In this document: positions 47,701-59,444 of the stretch, piece after piece
Layout: each line of letters begins with the position of its first letter
Numbering within the stretch: position 1 is the first letter of the stretch
Assembly: GCA_947179485.1 (NCBI GenBank)
Contig: OX359249.1
Location: forward strand, 33,962,250-34,026,249
From: Allacma fusca
Lineage: Eukaryota > Arthropoda > Collembola > Symphypleona > Sminthuridae
DNA length: 64,000 bases
Direction: 5' to 3'
The notes under the pieces: model-generated
Databases searched by the model: none
Told to the model about the DNA's origin: nothing
What the model saw: only the letters and a program-made list of their open reading frames with translations
Position numbers and translations under genes: made by a program

Positions 47701-50700
47701 TTGTGTCTCAAGTATGCATAGAAATATTATGTTGTGAGTATTGTGCCATCAGATGTGAATAGTTAAACCATAACAAACTCTTTTTTATTCATAGGTTGTT
47801 ATTGTGCAATTCGGAGATCGTGCATTTTTCACTTTACCTTTGAGTTTTGAGCAATGGCTCTGGTGCTTGTTATTTGGAGTAGGTACGCTTCTGTGGGGTC
47901 AGGTTGTCACAACAGTCCCAACTCGCAAACTTCCCAAGATTATGTCGTAAGAATTTCGATTATCGCTCTGGGTGTTATTGAATTCTTAAATAGTGTTAGG
48001 AGGTGGTCGTCAAAATGGAAGTAATAATGTAGGGCGTTAAAGACGTACCAACAATAATGAATTTGATGAATGCTGATAAATAATCTTTTTTGCATTTTTT
48101 CAGATGGGGTCGCGGCCACCCCGAGGAGTACACCGACGGTGTACCTCTTGGTGAAGATGGTTACGACGCTGATTCAGACAAGCGTCGTAGTGCTGGTCAG
48201 ATCTTGTGGATTCGGGGACTGACGAGATTACAAACTCAGGTAGATATGATTAATTACTTTGCGCTTTGCGTTAAAATATTGCTTTAGACATGTAAATACT
48301 AGCTATATAAGACAAGTGGAGCATAAAATATGCGCGTATAACTCGATAATTCAAGGCTTGTTAGGGATTGTTTATTAATAGATTTCATAAATACCATACA
48401 TATCGTGAAAATCATTCTCATACTTCAATATAAGAGTTTCGCAATTCGGAGGAGCTCGAAATCTAAGTTGAAATGATTCAACAACTTCCAGTTTGGCCTA
48501 TTTTCCTGCCCTATCAGGGGGTTTCTGAACTACTCTGTTTTCAACACTTGAACATACAGTATTGTATGTCCGTTTAGGTTTTTTTTCAGTCTTTGACCTT
48601 ATGAATTTTGATTTCTGTGTGGTTTTTGGAATCAAAGCATCATTTTTGAGCTGATCATGAATTAAAGGCATTAAATATTAAAATTTTCACTACAGCCTGA
48701 TGGAGTTGAAGAATCGGCCGACGTCGTTTCCAAAGAACCTATTTCCTCCTGCTGATGTCCTTGCTTAAAAATCCTTCTAGCTCGTCCTGTTGCTGTTTTC
48801 AGCTAAAATGAGATAATGTGCACGCAATTTACAATTTCCTGTTCTCGTTACTCTAATTAGAAACGGTTGTGGTTTAGTTTTTTCTTCTGTGTCTTGATTT
48901 CTCACTACGTTACTCCCTACTTTACTCTCACAAGATTTCTGAAATCATTTGATTCTTCTAGCATGAACCGCTGCTTGTTGTAACTTTCCAATTACCTCTT
49001 TCGCTATCGGTAGTCAGTAGTTATAGCAAACACCCATCGGTAATGAATATCCGCCGCGAATTTAACTTTGACCTGAATAAAATCTGCTGTAGTGGAAGTA
49101 CATTTTATTAATAGATTGTCATGGATTACTTTGGTATCAGTTTGGTTGGTTTGGTACTCTGGAATGCATGCTAATTAGGGTAGTTAAGTTTGCATGGTAG
49201 TGCATAGCCTAAATAATCTTTCCATTCTCCTACATTCCTTGTTCTTCTTATTGTCAGATTCACGGGTTGTTGAATCATTTTTTCCGACTTGTTGAAATTG
49301 TTGGAAGTTGGCCCAGTAGCACAACTGTATGGTATTCGAGAATGGCCGCCTAAAATTAGATCAATTTGATGACCATATAATTCCATGAAGAAAAACAAAA
49401 TCCGAATAGCCAGTTTAGGTTTCTCTCCATTGAGGGATTAAATGTTCTAAATTAGTTCATGAGCTCGAATTGTGATTCCTTAGCCCTATTACATCCTTCA
49501 GTCCTAGATCATTTCAAATTCTGATGTTGAACATGCATTATCTAGTATTCATATTGAATGTCGATCAATACTACGTTTGCTCGCTGAAAAGTGAACCAGA
49601 AGTGATCGAGACAACGGCAAATACAGTTGAATCCTAATATAAGAGGGTATTGTCGTAAAAATTTATGTGAATCACGGATTTTGGAGTTTTTCATGTCTAA
49701 GGAAAAGTCGATGGTACACTAATTCCGTCAGGTCCATGTATTTTGACTGCATGATTGCCCCAAGTTCTCTTTGTACTTGGTTTTTTTTACTACTCCTATC
49801 CTGATTGCAAACCGTATTTTTGAAATATTTATATTTCCAAACGTGAACTAGAAGACTTAATATCTCTCTTATGGATGGATTGGACTGTATTGCTGCGAAT
49901 GCCAGACCGCATGGTCTAAGCACACAAATTGTTATCCTTTCCGGCGTCTGAAGTAAACAGACCTTAAAGTTATTAGTTATTATCAACTGCATGATGTATA
50001 AAAGTAGATGCATTATTGAAGTCGCAAGTTCCTCAGTAGGAATAATCATGAAGTCATGCCATGAATTTATTACAACAACCCTGGACAGTATGTCAAATAA
50101 TTTGCAAAGCTAATGCATTCGTCATCAAATCGTTTAGTTTTTTGATCCATCAGGTGGGTAACAGTGGTCTTATATCTTTGTAAAGTGCATACGTACAAAG
50201 AAATTGGGGCATTTATTTTTCGTGTAAGGGAGATCTTTCTTTTGAATTTACATTACACCTGGAATTACTTGTACACTCCAGTGATATTTTTAACGTATCA
50301 ATCAATATGGAAAGTGTCTTTGAGTTTTTGTGAGGTAGTTTATCACTAATTAGTACACAGTTGATCGTTCTCCTTTACTATTGACTCTTATTTACCCCTG
50401 TTTCACCTGGACTGCTGAATAGTAGGTATTCTTTTTTAGTTGTAGCGCCATGTAGGGCCATGTTGAGGAACTTTATTTTATACTGCTATGAGGAGTAGAA
50501 AGGAGAAAGTGTAAGCACAAGTTGTTAGGGATTATGATAGGAGTAGACACACATTCCTCTCCAGTATCCTTGAAGGACTTATGTTACCCACCCAGTACGA
50601 TGGACTCGTTTTTGCTGTTGTGCAACATTTCTGTCAATGTATCTGATTGTGAGTACGAGCGGAATAGATGAGCAAACTGTTTACTTTCGGGTGACGAATG

Positions 50701-53700
50701 CTGTAAGCTTTAGTCTGCGGGAGGGGCCTATATGTTAAAGCATGAGAAATAGATTTTCCGGCTCCTCAACAACCACGGGGAAAAATAGTGGGTGCGCACT
50801 TTGAAGCAGACCATTATTTACACATATTTGGCTAAGACTATATGGTACTGTGTCTAGCATTGCATTCTTGCTCCAACTGTTCTATCAAATGGCAACTTTG
50901 TTTATGAATAATTAATAATTTATTGTTGTCTAGTAGTAGTTTGGTGATTCTAATTGCGTGTTTTAAATTTATTATAATAATTAAACATGCAATCGGGTTT
51001 TGTGAGCTTAAGGGGCCACAATATTTTTCCCGTTAGAGTGTAACTCTTATACCTTGTGATGCTCCTTGAGACCCTGAAATACCTTCCAAAAGCCTGACCT
51101 GAACCTCAGACCCTATTCTCATTGGCCAATGCTGGTCATTTACTGAAATTTTTGAATGTCACGATGAACTGTTAACTTGGTGGTGCAGAGACTTTGCTAC
51201 CAAAATTTATAAACCAAAAGCTATACTCTCATTGGCCGGACTCGCATCTTTCATTGTACTCGGAACGGGTCCTTCTTGTGTTACTTTCCCTCTTGTCTTT
51301 TCTCTGACTATGCTCATTCTCTATGAATTCTATATATGATACTATGTAAATATTGACTGTCTCTTGCCTCTCAGAAATAGCTATTTAGTAGGAGATTCTT
51401 CTTTCTCGTCTATCACTCTGTCTCTTTGTTACTCCCTGTTTTGGATGTAATTAAATTATGATTATTATTATGATTATTATTATTATTAGACACGTTATTG
51501 GTCTCTCCTCTCTTTGGTCTATGTGCGTGAGTTTTTCACTGAAAACTGGAAACACATGATTCCTGCCTGTATATTCCACCTGTGTAGTCAGTAAACTTAC
51601 TCGTACAAGTAGGAATAACTGTGAAAATTCACGTATTCGTGGAAAAGCACAGGTTAAACAATTAGCAGCACACTTGCCGAGGTGGTCGTGAGACTCATGC
51701 AAATTGCATTATACAATGCTACAATGTAATTTAAACAACTGTATTTCTCAACGTGGCCGTGGCTCGTGTGTTCCTTTTGTATTACGTGCCTGGTGGGAGT
51801 CTCACTTTTAGCTCCTGGTTTTATAAAATTAAAGCCAAGTCTAATTTCTCTGTACTCTTGCTTCACCCTGCTATAGGAACGTCATGCCAAAACAGCTGGT
51901 GAAAACAGCAACAAGTATTGTATATAATTACTATTATCAATGTTTAAATTTGTCAATGATTGCGCTTGCAACACTACATTGTTGTGGACACTGAAGACTA
52001 CCAGCAAAGAAGTGCTAACCTATTGAAACATTTCATTGAATTTTTCCAAGCTGTACGTATTTATTACTCTTACTGTAAAAATGACTGACGGACAGAAAGA
52101 TCTAAGAAGTATGCATGAACGTCCATTTAAAATGCCTGGTATCATATTCTTTATTCATTAATTGCGAGACAGTTTTGAATCATTGAATGCTTTTCATTAC
52201 TCACAATCGTGCCTTCTAAAGTCCAGCAGATTATATAGCATTCATGTTCAAAATTCGTAATTTATTTTTGTCCCTTTGTTTTATCATCAGTAGTAAAATT
52301 AACTTATAGATGTCGTCAAAATGATGTTCATGTTACTGACTTGATTATTGTTTCCTTTTTTCGTAGCTACTGAGTATTTGATGGAACTGACTACTAGTGA
52401 CATGACATTTTTTTATTTGGTATGTGGAGCTAAGAGTGCCTTCATGGGCTAACTAAGATTTTGTGTTAATAATTTTTTGCTGGTGTCTCTGAACTAACCT
52501 CTGAAGCAAGTGTTGTTCTCATTATATATTTTCATCGTGGAATGATATATATCTTCTTGCTTATTTGCTTCCGATTTAATAACCATGAAAAACAATATCA
52601 GATTTTGCTTCACAGTTTATATGATATCTTCTTACCGTTTAAGTGACTCTTTTACGATAATAGTGCATGAGTCGTAGGGTAAAATTACAAGTCTTCATTT
52701 CAAATAACCACTGCAGCATGTTTATATGCATTGTACTTGAGTATCAATTTAGAGTAATCCCTCGATGTTACCTATCATGCTAGCCTCTTGTGCATGAATC
52801 TACGACTACAAATACCAAGAGTGTTCTCATTTCTCACTATACCAAAGCACTGGTGACAATTACAGTTTTGTAATGGAAAACATTGTTTTATTCTTTTGTA
52901 AATGTCCATAGATGTGGGAATAAGTTGTTGTATCGTAAGGATAAGTCCAACATATTGTCCGTTAAATTTTGTTATACTTTAATTCATTTGCTCCCTCGGT
53001 GTACCCTTAAATATTTTGATGTACAAGGTCGTGATTCCGTTCATCTATCTCTCAGTATATATCTATCTTGTCTGTCTCAGTGTGTCTATCCAGTAGTGAT
53101 TGAATGACTGTATCCTCCTCACATCTCTTTGCATCTCTACACTCTAGAAATTCAATGGTTTCATGTGCGAAAATCAGGAGGAGTATGGTGCTCAAGACTC
53201 GCCGATTACATACATGCACCATTCAAACAAGTATTGTCTTGTTCTGCAAAATACATTCCATGATGCTTTTAATGCAGACAAAGGAGAGAGAGAATCTGAA
53301 TCCCATATCATCTTTCGATAAGCTGAATATTTTCCCTGGTGAAAGTAAAGCACCGTCTTTCCGTTCCTCTTATCTTTTCAATCGTGGTTCCAGTTGGAAA
53401 TGAATTTCTCCCAAATTGTTCTTATCGTGTATATTGTACTGTAGTGAGCGTTTCGTGGACATTCAAAGAAAGAAGGATAATTTCGTACACGTATCCTGCT
53501 CATGCATCGTCTTTTATCTGTACAACTTACAATTCTTACAATTAGTTCTTCAGGTTGACTTGAATTATAATGACCAAGACGTACAACTTTCCCTCTGTCC
53601 GTGTCGAACTTGAAGTCGATCTCTTGGATATTTTATTGTCTGTATATTCTCAGGGAATATCCTCATATGTACCATGAGGGTCAGTAATGATTGAAATCCA

Positions 53701-56029
53701 ACGTCCAACTTAAAAGCGTTGTCAGCAGTCACATTTCGGTTTATTATTTTACGAGTTTTCGATTTCGTCCTACTGACAGAGCGCATCTCTTGAACGATCT
53801 TTGGGTCATTGATATGCATGGAACTCACCTTTTATTGTCATGTGCCCCCTACTTGTTCATGTATTGAGTACTGCTTCTCTAGAAAAACTTCCGCTACGTC
53901 TTGTTTCAACTTTCATTCCTTGTGATGTGATTTTAGCATTGATTGTTACACTTTTAAATCGTCAAAACTTTCTCTGGTGCAAACTTTCTGACTGTTGTTT
54001 GAAGTTCCTTCAACTGTTAATCCCTGAAACGTTCGATTTTTCCATATCCGTCCTACCATGTCGTCAAAAATCATTTCCTGTGTCACCATTGTTGCCAGAC
54101 ACGTTCAGAATCCGCTTCATCAAATGAAATTGAAAGATACTGTCATTTGTTGCATTATTCACATTACTTCAAACTATTGCCGCAATTGTTGCGTGGTTCC
54201 ATTGCTTAATGATTATGACAATAGACGACTTTTTTTTACATTTTGCTTGCAGGAAAAGCAAGTTTGCAATTATTTTAGGAGTTAGTTTAGTCTACTTGCA
54301 TTTATTTGTGCTTCTATTTTTTTGAAGCATTGATATGAAAAAGGTTTTCAATCAACATTTTTTTTTAATTGTTTCAAAGTTCAATTCAAGCTAGAACATG
54401 TTTTCTCAAAAACATTTTCCAGTCTTAAAACTGACATTTTCATAGGTATTTGTGGGGTATGTTTGAACGTATTCCATGAATTACGTATGCTTCCTGTGTA
54501 TACATTGGTGGCTAATTTTTGAAAGTCTCCAAACGTTACGTGCCTTATTGCTAAATTGGTTGGCTAAATTTGGAAAAATATTTTCAAGCGATATGGTCAT
54601 ACATTTCATATTCGATAGATATATTTATACATATGAACTGTCAGATTTAAACATTTGGATATGCAAAAGCACGCTTCAGTTTTCTCCAGCTACAACCATG
54701 CTTATCCAACGTGAGCTGTATTTTTGTATATACTTAAAATTTAATCTGAATAGCTTTATAAAATCATCTATTCAGTAGTTCCGAGTTCAACTTTTGTTTC
54801 AATATTTTGTTATTCAATGAGTTTATGAGTTCCATTACAAGTAGACTGGAAGACGCTCCGACGATGTAGATGCTCAAAATTGCGATAAAACAGATGTTAT
54901 TTGTCGGTTAGGTTGCATGCAAAATGTATTAAATTTACGACTGTCGTGATTGTGAATGGAATGCTAGCTGAGCTTACGGTAACTGAGCATTGTGAATGTT
55001 AGAAAAATGGCATCAAAACCAAATGTGATATTTTTAGAGGAATAAAGTGGCCTAGTTTCAATTATTACCATGAAAGAGTAGGATACGACTATGTCAGTGG
55101 CTGTTAAAAGTGAGTTGGCTCTGAAATAATGTAAGTTAGAGTTTGTCCATATATGGCAAAGGAAATAGGTTTGAAAGCCTAAACCTCTGAAAGGATTTTA
55201 CATATAGAAAGAAACAAATTGCAGCGATAAAAAAGATGCTGATGTGGCGTCCATCTGCTAACTTGTGAATAGAAATTCTTCTCAGTAGGTATGTATGTAT
55301 CTATGAAGTAACGAGTATTTTTCCGCACTTTTAGTACCATGAAATTGTACAGTACTATAGTCAGTAGGCGTCTTAGGTAATGGAATAAAATGATTAGGTA
55401 GTTGTTAGTGAAGTCTCATCGGTTTAAGTGTGTAGATTCAACGGTTAATGCAAATAAGAAAATACGTGACATGGAAATATTTGGGGCTGAGACGGTTGTG
55501 ATATGTTACGGTATTTGTTTGAATATTGCTGAAATAATTTAAAAAAAAAGAAATGAAGGGAAAGATTAGTGACTTAGGATAGAGAGGATGGAGGCAGTCT
55601 CAGATCGTGTTAAAGTCGCCTTTCCTCATGCCTCTCTGTCCCAATGTCCTGTGTTTGCAGTTGAGAGTGATAAGAGCATTCAAGTCAACTCTGGAGGACA
55701 TGGAGGAGAAACGATCTGTACATAGTTTACACAGCTTACACAGCCTACGAAGTTCAAGAAGTCACCCTGGGACAAGACCTATGTCTGATATAAGCTACAT
55801 CGATGAAGACCCATTAAAAACTCCGTCACCCATGACGGAGAATCAGAAACAGCCCAGTTGTAATCAGCTTATGCGAATGACTGGAAGTGCTGTCGATGAT
55901 CGACGTGGGGTTCGGTGGTCCAATACAGACACCTTGTCCAGTAATCAGAGTACATTGAGTCCACATCGACATATCAGCCGCACATTGCTTCCCGAGTTAC
56001 CAAAGCTTGTTCATGAGACCAGCATCTAA
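41595..56029 (+). CDS. Plasma-membrane Ca2+-transporting ATPase (PMCA)
   Basis: P2B-type ATPase that uses ATP to expel Ca2+ across the plasma membrane, restrained by its C-terminus until calmodulin binds. Coding exons: 41595-41748, 43597-44024, 44105-44240, 44353-44490, 44564-44785, 44864-45066, 45148-45254, 45333-45471, 45564-45805, 45892-46054, 46158-46259, 46357-46641, 46749-46838, 46935-47141, 47217-47415, 47509-47711, 47795-47946, 48104-48239, 55661-56029. The sum is 3675 bp: 1224 residues plus TAA, normal for the family, and every phase closes. Landmarks: PEGLP at 411-415, phosphorylated Asp454 in DKTGT, KTECALL and TKGASE in the nucleotide domain, TGDGTNDGP at 784-792, calmodulin-binding region at about 1088-1115, C-terminal ETSI. 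Introns 3-17 are compact (70-160 bp); introns 2 and the last are long. Confidence 0.97.
41749..43596 (+). other. PMCA intron after the start exon
   Basis: A 1.85 kb AT-rich intron. The open frame at 43259-43492 near its end is not followed by a matching donor and the flanking exons join in phase without it. Confidence 0.85.
43597..44024 (+). CDS. PMCA exon: TM1-TM2 and start of the actuator domain
   Basis: Encodes [21 protein letters not shown]1 ([20 protein letters not shown]), an acidic loop ([10 protein letters not shown]), TM2 ([20 protein letters not shown]) and [13 protein letters not shown]. The acceptor is ATTTTGCAG and the donor TCAG|GTAAGG. Confidence 0.95.
44105..44785 (+). CDS. 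PMCA exons 3-5: actuator domain and lipid/regulatory loop
   Basis: Three short exons (44105-44240, 44353-44490, 44564-44785). They encode the A-domain motif [10 protein letters not shown], then [17 protein letters not shown], then a Lys-rich loop ([18 protein letters not shown]) where acidic phospholipids act in this family, and a variable stretch before TM3. In vertebrates splice site A lies in this loop; I see no clear alternative exon here. Confidence 0.93.
44864..45254 (+). CDS. PMCA exons 6-7: TM3-TM4 and phosphorylation site
   Basis: Exon 6 (44864-45066) encodes TM3 ([14 protein letters not shown]) and TM4 with the ion-binding motif [18 protein letters not shown]. Exon 7 (45148-45254) encodes [20 protein letters not shown] and CSDKTGTLT, where Asp454 forms the aspartyl-phosphate intermediate. 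Confidence 0.97.
45333..46259 (+). CDS. PMCA exons 8-11: nucleotide-binding domain
   Basis: Four exons (45333-45471, 45564-45805, 45892-46054, 46158-46259) carry [11 protein letters not shown], the [11 protein letters not shown] stretch, FTKGASEII with the ATP-site Lys, and [11 protein letters not shown]. They end in GIEDPVRPE, leading into the P domain. Confidence 0.95.
46357..46838 (+). CDS. PMCA exons 12-13: P domain and hinge
   Basis: Exon 12 (46357-46641) has [20 protein letters not shown] and [10 protein letters not shown]. Exon 13 (46749-46838) has [20 protein letters not shown], the Mg2+-binding hinge motif of P-type ATPases. Both exons are phase 0 at both ends. Confidence 0.96.
46935..47946 (+). 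CDS. PMCA exons 14-17: TM5-TM10
   Basis: Exons 46935-47141, 47217-47415, 47509-47711 and 47795-47946 include [22 protein letters not shown]5 ([17 protein letters not shown]), TM6 ([20 protein letters not shown], with the Asn and Asp that bind Ca2+), [15 protein letters not shown], and the final helix ending [17 protein letters not shown]. Confidence 0.96.
48104..48239 (+). CDS. PMCA exon 18: first half of the calmodulin-binding domain
   Basis: After TTTTTTCAG the exon encodes [26 protein letters not shown] and then [15 protein letters not shown], with the Trp anchor of the calmodulin helix. The donor is CTCAG|GTAGAT, so the domain is cut directly after QTQ. Reading on adds 15 codons and a TAG at 48285-48287. 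Confidence 0.95.
48240..55660 (+). other. PMCA last intron (7.4 kb), at the C-terminal splice site
   Basis: By far the largest PMCA intron. It starts with a 15-codon open continuation of exon 18. It also contains an (ATT)n tract at 51456-51489. I could not find a second in-frame exon resembling a calmodulin-binding half, nor another gene or mobile element. Confidence 0.8.
51456..51489. repeat. (ATT)n microsatellite
   Basis: Imperfect trinucleotide tract with one ATG interruption, in the last PMCA intron. Confidence 0.93.
55661..56029 (+). CDS. PMCA last exon: rest of calmodulin domain, tail and PDZ ligand
   Basis: The acceptor GTGTTTGCAG leads to [20 protein letters not shown], the second half of the calmodulin-binding/autoinhibitory helix. 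Next comes HSL repeated three times, a Ser/Arg-rich stretch (SSRSH), an acidic patch (YIDEDP), a low-complexity tail and HETSI, then TAA at 56027-56029. ETSI fits the class I PDZ ligand and corresponds to the vertebrate b-type ending ETSL/ETSV. Confidence 0.95.
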   Translation: MRVIRAFKSTLEDMEEKRSVHSLHSLHSLRSSRSHPGTRPMSDISYIDEDPLKTPSPMTENQKQPSCNQLMRMTGSAVDDRRGVRWSNTDTLSSNQSTLSPHRHISRTLLPELPKLVHETSI

Positions 56030-57054
56030 GATTTGGTTCCAAGAGTTGAACAATTCAAAGAAAATTGTGAAGTTTTCCACACTCTCGGGGCTTTCACCAA
56101 ACATTTAATTGTTAACAGAAAAGCGGCTATTTGTGGGACTTGCCTTTCAAAGAAATCTCTCAATCTACATCTACTGACATCTAAATTGACTGAGCTGCTG
56201 CTTTTCTGCGCTGGTTCCGGATTCGCGTCTTCTTCCTTTTTAATTCGCTACTTGTTGCACTTCTTGTTGAAGGCCAAGTTTAATCTTGGTGTCTTCCTTC
56301 CTGGTTCCTTGTCATGGTTTATTTTATTTTAAAATATCAAATCCCTTTTCTCTGTGCCTCTCTGCCTCGCCTCTTAAAAAGTCTACATTTGATTGTTAAC
56401 TTCTGATCACTGATTTCATTTCATCTCTCCATCTGAATCTCGTCATTGCTGGTCAAACTTTCACACTTATTGCCAAAATTCCTAACTGTGATTCTGGACT
56501 AAAAAATAACTCAATGAGTCGACTTTCTCAACCACATTCGTTACCACTTATTTATACCGTACCAAATTTTTTAAACCTCAGGGAAGTTTTCCAAAACCAT
56601 TTTCTTTTTCTAATGGCGCTACTGTATATATGTAATTATTCAAAAAGTGGAAATACTACATAATTATGTGTAAATGCATACTACTGCTTGATCTCTTTGG
56701 AAAGGTTACAGTTGATTTGTCGTTCAGTCGAGTTTTAGATAAAGAATTATTCAAGTCGTTACGTTGAAATTTCTATTGTATGTGAAAATTGATTGAATCA
56801 CAAATTTACTCTAGTCAGTTTACGCGAAAAAAAAGGGGGAGGGGGTAAGCGAAGACAAAGTTTTTTCGTCTACTTTTGTCATGAAGATTTTACCTCTTCA
56901 TATAAACAATCGTGTGTACTCGTCGTCGTATTTTACCAATTTTAGCCCAAATATCTTATGTAATACGTTCTACTGTATTTATAGTAACAAGTGTAATCTT
57001 CACTTATCTCTGAGCAATATAAAACCGTACATGTACTTAAATAGATACTGTAGT

Positions 57055-57060
57055 AATAAA
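57055..57060 (+). terminator. Candidate proximal PMCA polyadenylation signal
   Basis: AATAAA about 1.0 kb after the stop, followed by a GT-rich stretch (ACTCGTTGTTGGGAG). Confidence 0.3.
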
Positions 57061-59438
57061 GCATAGGTTTGAACACTCGTTGTTGGGAGATATATGTAAG
57101 TAATAAGTACGTATCTGTTATAATTTTCAGGTAGTACATTATCGTGTAGGCGTCTTAAAACATTGCTATGAAGCGATTTGCAAGCATGTAACATAGATCG
57201 CAAATGCTAAATAATGCAAACGCTGAACTACGGCACACGTAGGAAAACAATTGCAAAGACATGTGCCTCCGTTGTAGTGATTACTATTATGGCATAAAAA
57301 CAATATTACACGAAGTGCGTAATATTGTGTACTCAACTATAGTTCTTCTTCCATAAACTCTGTTGTTGTTGTCATATTTGTTGTTGAATTTATCTGTGGG
57401 TACTTGGTAAACCTAAATATCTGCACGATTCACAGTTTGAGATAACTAATTACTTGGATATAACATAACTCAGTGTCACGGTTAGTTGAGAAACTAGTGT
57501 AGGGAAACTGTAGTAGCATTCCGCTGTCATTGCGCCAGTGGATTTTTGTTTGTTTGTAACAGTACATGTTTCCACATGGAAGCCGATCTTCCACTTTTAC
57601 TCTCTCGTGTGAGTATATTCAGATTTACCTTGTACCGAAGTCATAGAAAGCACAAGTGTTTCTATTTTTCATGGTTACTCGTGCACTTTTGCTGCTATAT
57701 ATACTCCAAGTTGATTGCATTCCTGTCTTATTGTCGTCATGTATTTTAGTTATTCAATTTTCTTGTATGATTTCTGAATGCTGCTTCTTCATTACATTTA
57801 CAATTAATTATACCATGGTTTTTTGGTATTAGCTCATTTATACTGAAAATGATAATTATTCATTGCCTTGAAGATACGCAGAATTCAATTTTATTTCGAA
57901 TTGTATGTGGATGGTATGTGTGTACTTTGCTGTTCCACATTTGTTGTGCTCATTCGTCAGATAATTTTGTTTTGTTTCGTATTCCTTGTCACTCTACGAT
58001 TTTCGTGAATTGGAGCCCACCCTTGGTATTAAATTTTGATGTCCTCATCAGAATCGTATTTTGGGAGTGTACACATATATATAAATGTTAACTCCATGAG
58101 CATGTTTCCGCTCAATACTCAAAATTTGTGTTTTTGATTGATCTGAAATAATAATAATTATTGTTGGAGTTAATGCTCTGTATTACTTTATGAATCTCAA
58201 ACGGTAGTAGCTACTTGGTACTAGCGTGTACTCCAATGTTTTTTTTTCTTGTGTACTGTATTTATGCTGTGGTGTCTCATAAAGCGTTTTATGGACGAAA
58301 CAGATTCAATAAGACCCTAGTACTTCTTTCTGTCTGTCATTTCTTTTCTTGTTACGATCATCAAATTGTTACCGTGAAATTTTTTTGTTGTAATTACCTA
58401 TGGAAAACCCAAAGCATTTTAAACATACTTCAAAATAAATCAGTATGAAATTGTCGTTGTTGATAATCGTGGTTGTAATGACTGGCAGTACTGGCACGTT
58501 TTTGGTGGTAATGTCCAGTTTGTAAAATAGAAGGGTATATAGAGTCATGAATCTTCCAGAGTTTTCTCCTATGTTTAGTAAATGTAAGATGGGTCTCAGT
58601 TTTGCAGTGCAGTAAAAAAAATACTAAGGTATACATACATAAGTGCTTCTAATATTGAAACATTATGGAGACAGGGGGGCGGGTGCTAGAGTAGCATGTG
58701 AAGACTGTATCGACAATCATAGTCTGACAAGAGACAGAGAGAGGTATATCATTCGTTTATATATGTATACAGGGTACACGAAAGCCGGGTGGACTTCTGA
58801 AAATATGTAAATTTATATCCCAACTTGGTTGATTGTCTGTCCCTGCATGAGGAATTCGAAATCAACTCAAATGCAAGTTTTATTGCCCTAATGGATTTCG
58901 ATTTTATATTTACATGAGTTTTCCATTTATTCTAAGAGTGATTCTGTTAGTACAGCATTTGGTGATAAGGAGCAAAAGTATTAACAGCTTTACCAGTCAG
59001 TATTATTTTTGTGTAGTACCTGTTCCCAAATTGATGTAGCTAAATAAGCCAGGTGTGCAATCCTGACATATTGTATAGACTTGCTACAATTTCTGGATTG
59101 TTGGAAATTCCCTATCACTTTTTTAAAACCAATAACAAGTGAAAGTGCTATTGGGTAGGTGACCAATTATTATTAATGTATACTTCATTGTAAATGACAG
59201 ATGCATCGTCGAGACTGACTGAAAACTCTTACGTAAGAGGAGGGGATTAAAGTTTTTTCAAAAAGAAATGTCTTCTCCAAGCACTCTTTTCTCTATTTTG
59301 TTGAGTCTTACATTTTCTGGTGGTTGCATTAGTAAAATGTAACGTGTGTAATAGTAATTTTACGCCCCCGCGAGACCAAGATTTTTATCTGTTACGTACG
59401 TGCTGCAATGATACATTTAAACTGTTGTGAAGTAAAGT

Positions 59439-59444
59439 AATAAA
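59439..59444 (+). terminator. Candidate distal PMCA polyadenylation signal
   Basis: AATAAA followed within 20 bp by GGTGTAG, a GT-rich downstream context. Inferred from sequence only. Confidence 0.25.

Noticed and set aside
53104-54285. Run of overlapping short + frames in the last PMCA intron, possible alternative exons
   Set aside because: None begins with a calmodulin-helix-like sequence after an in-phase acceptor, and none shows conserved PMCA tail features.
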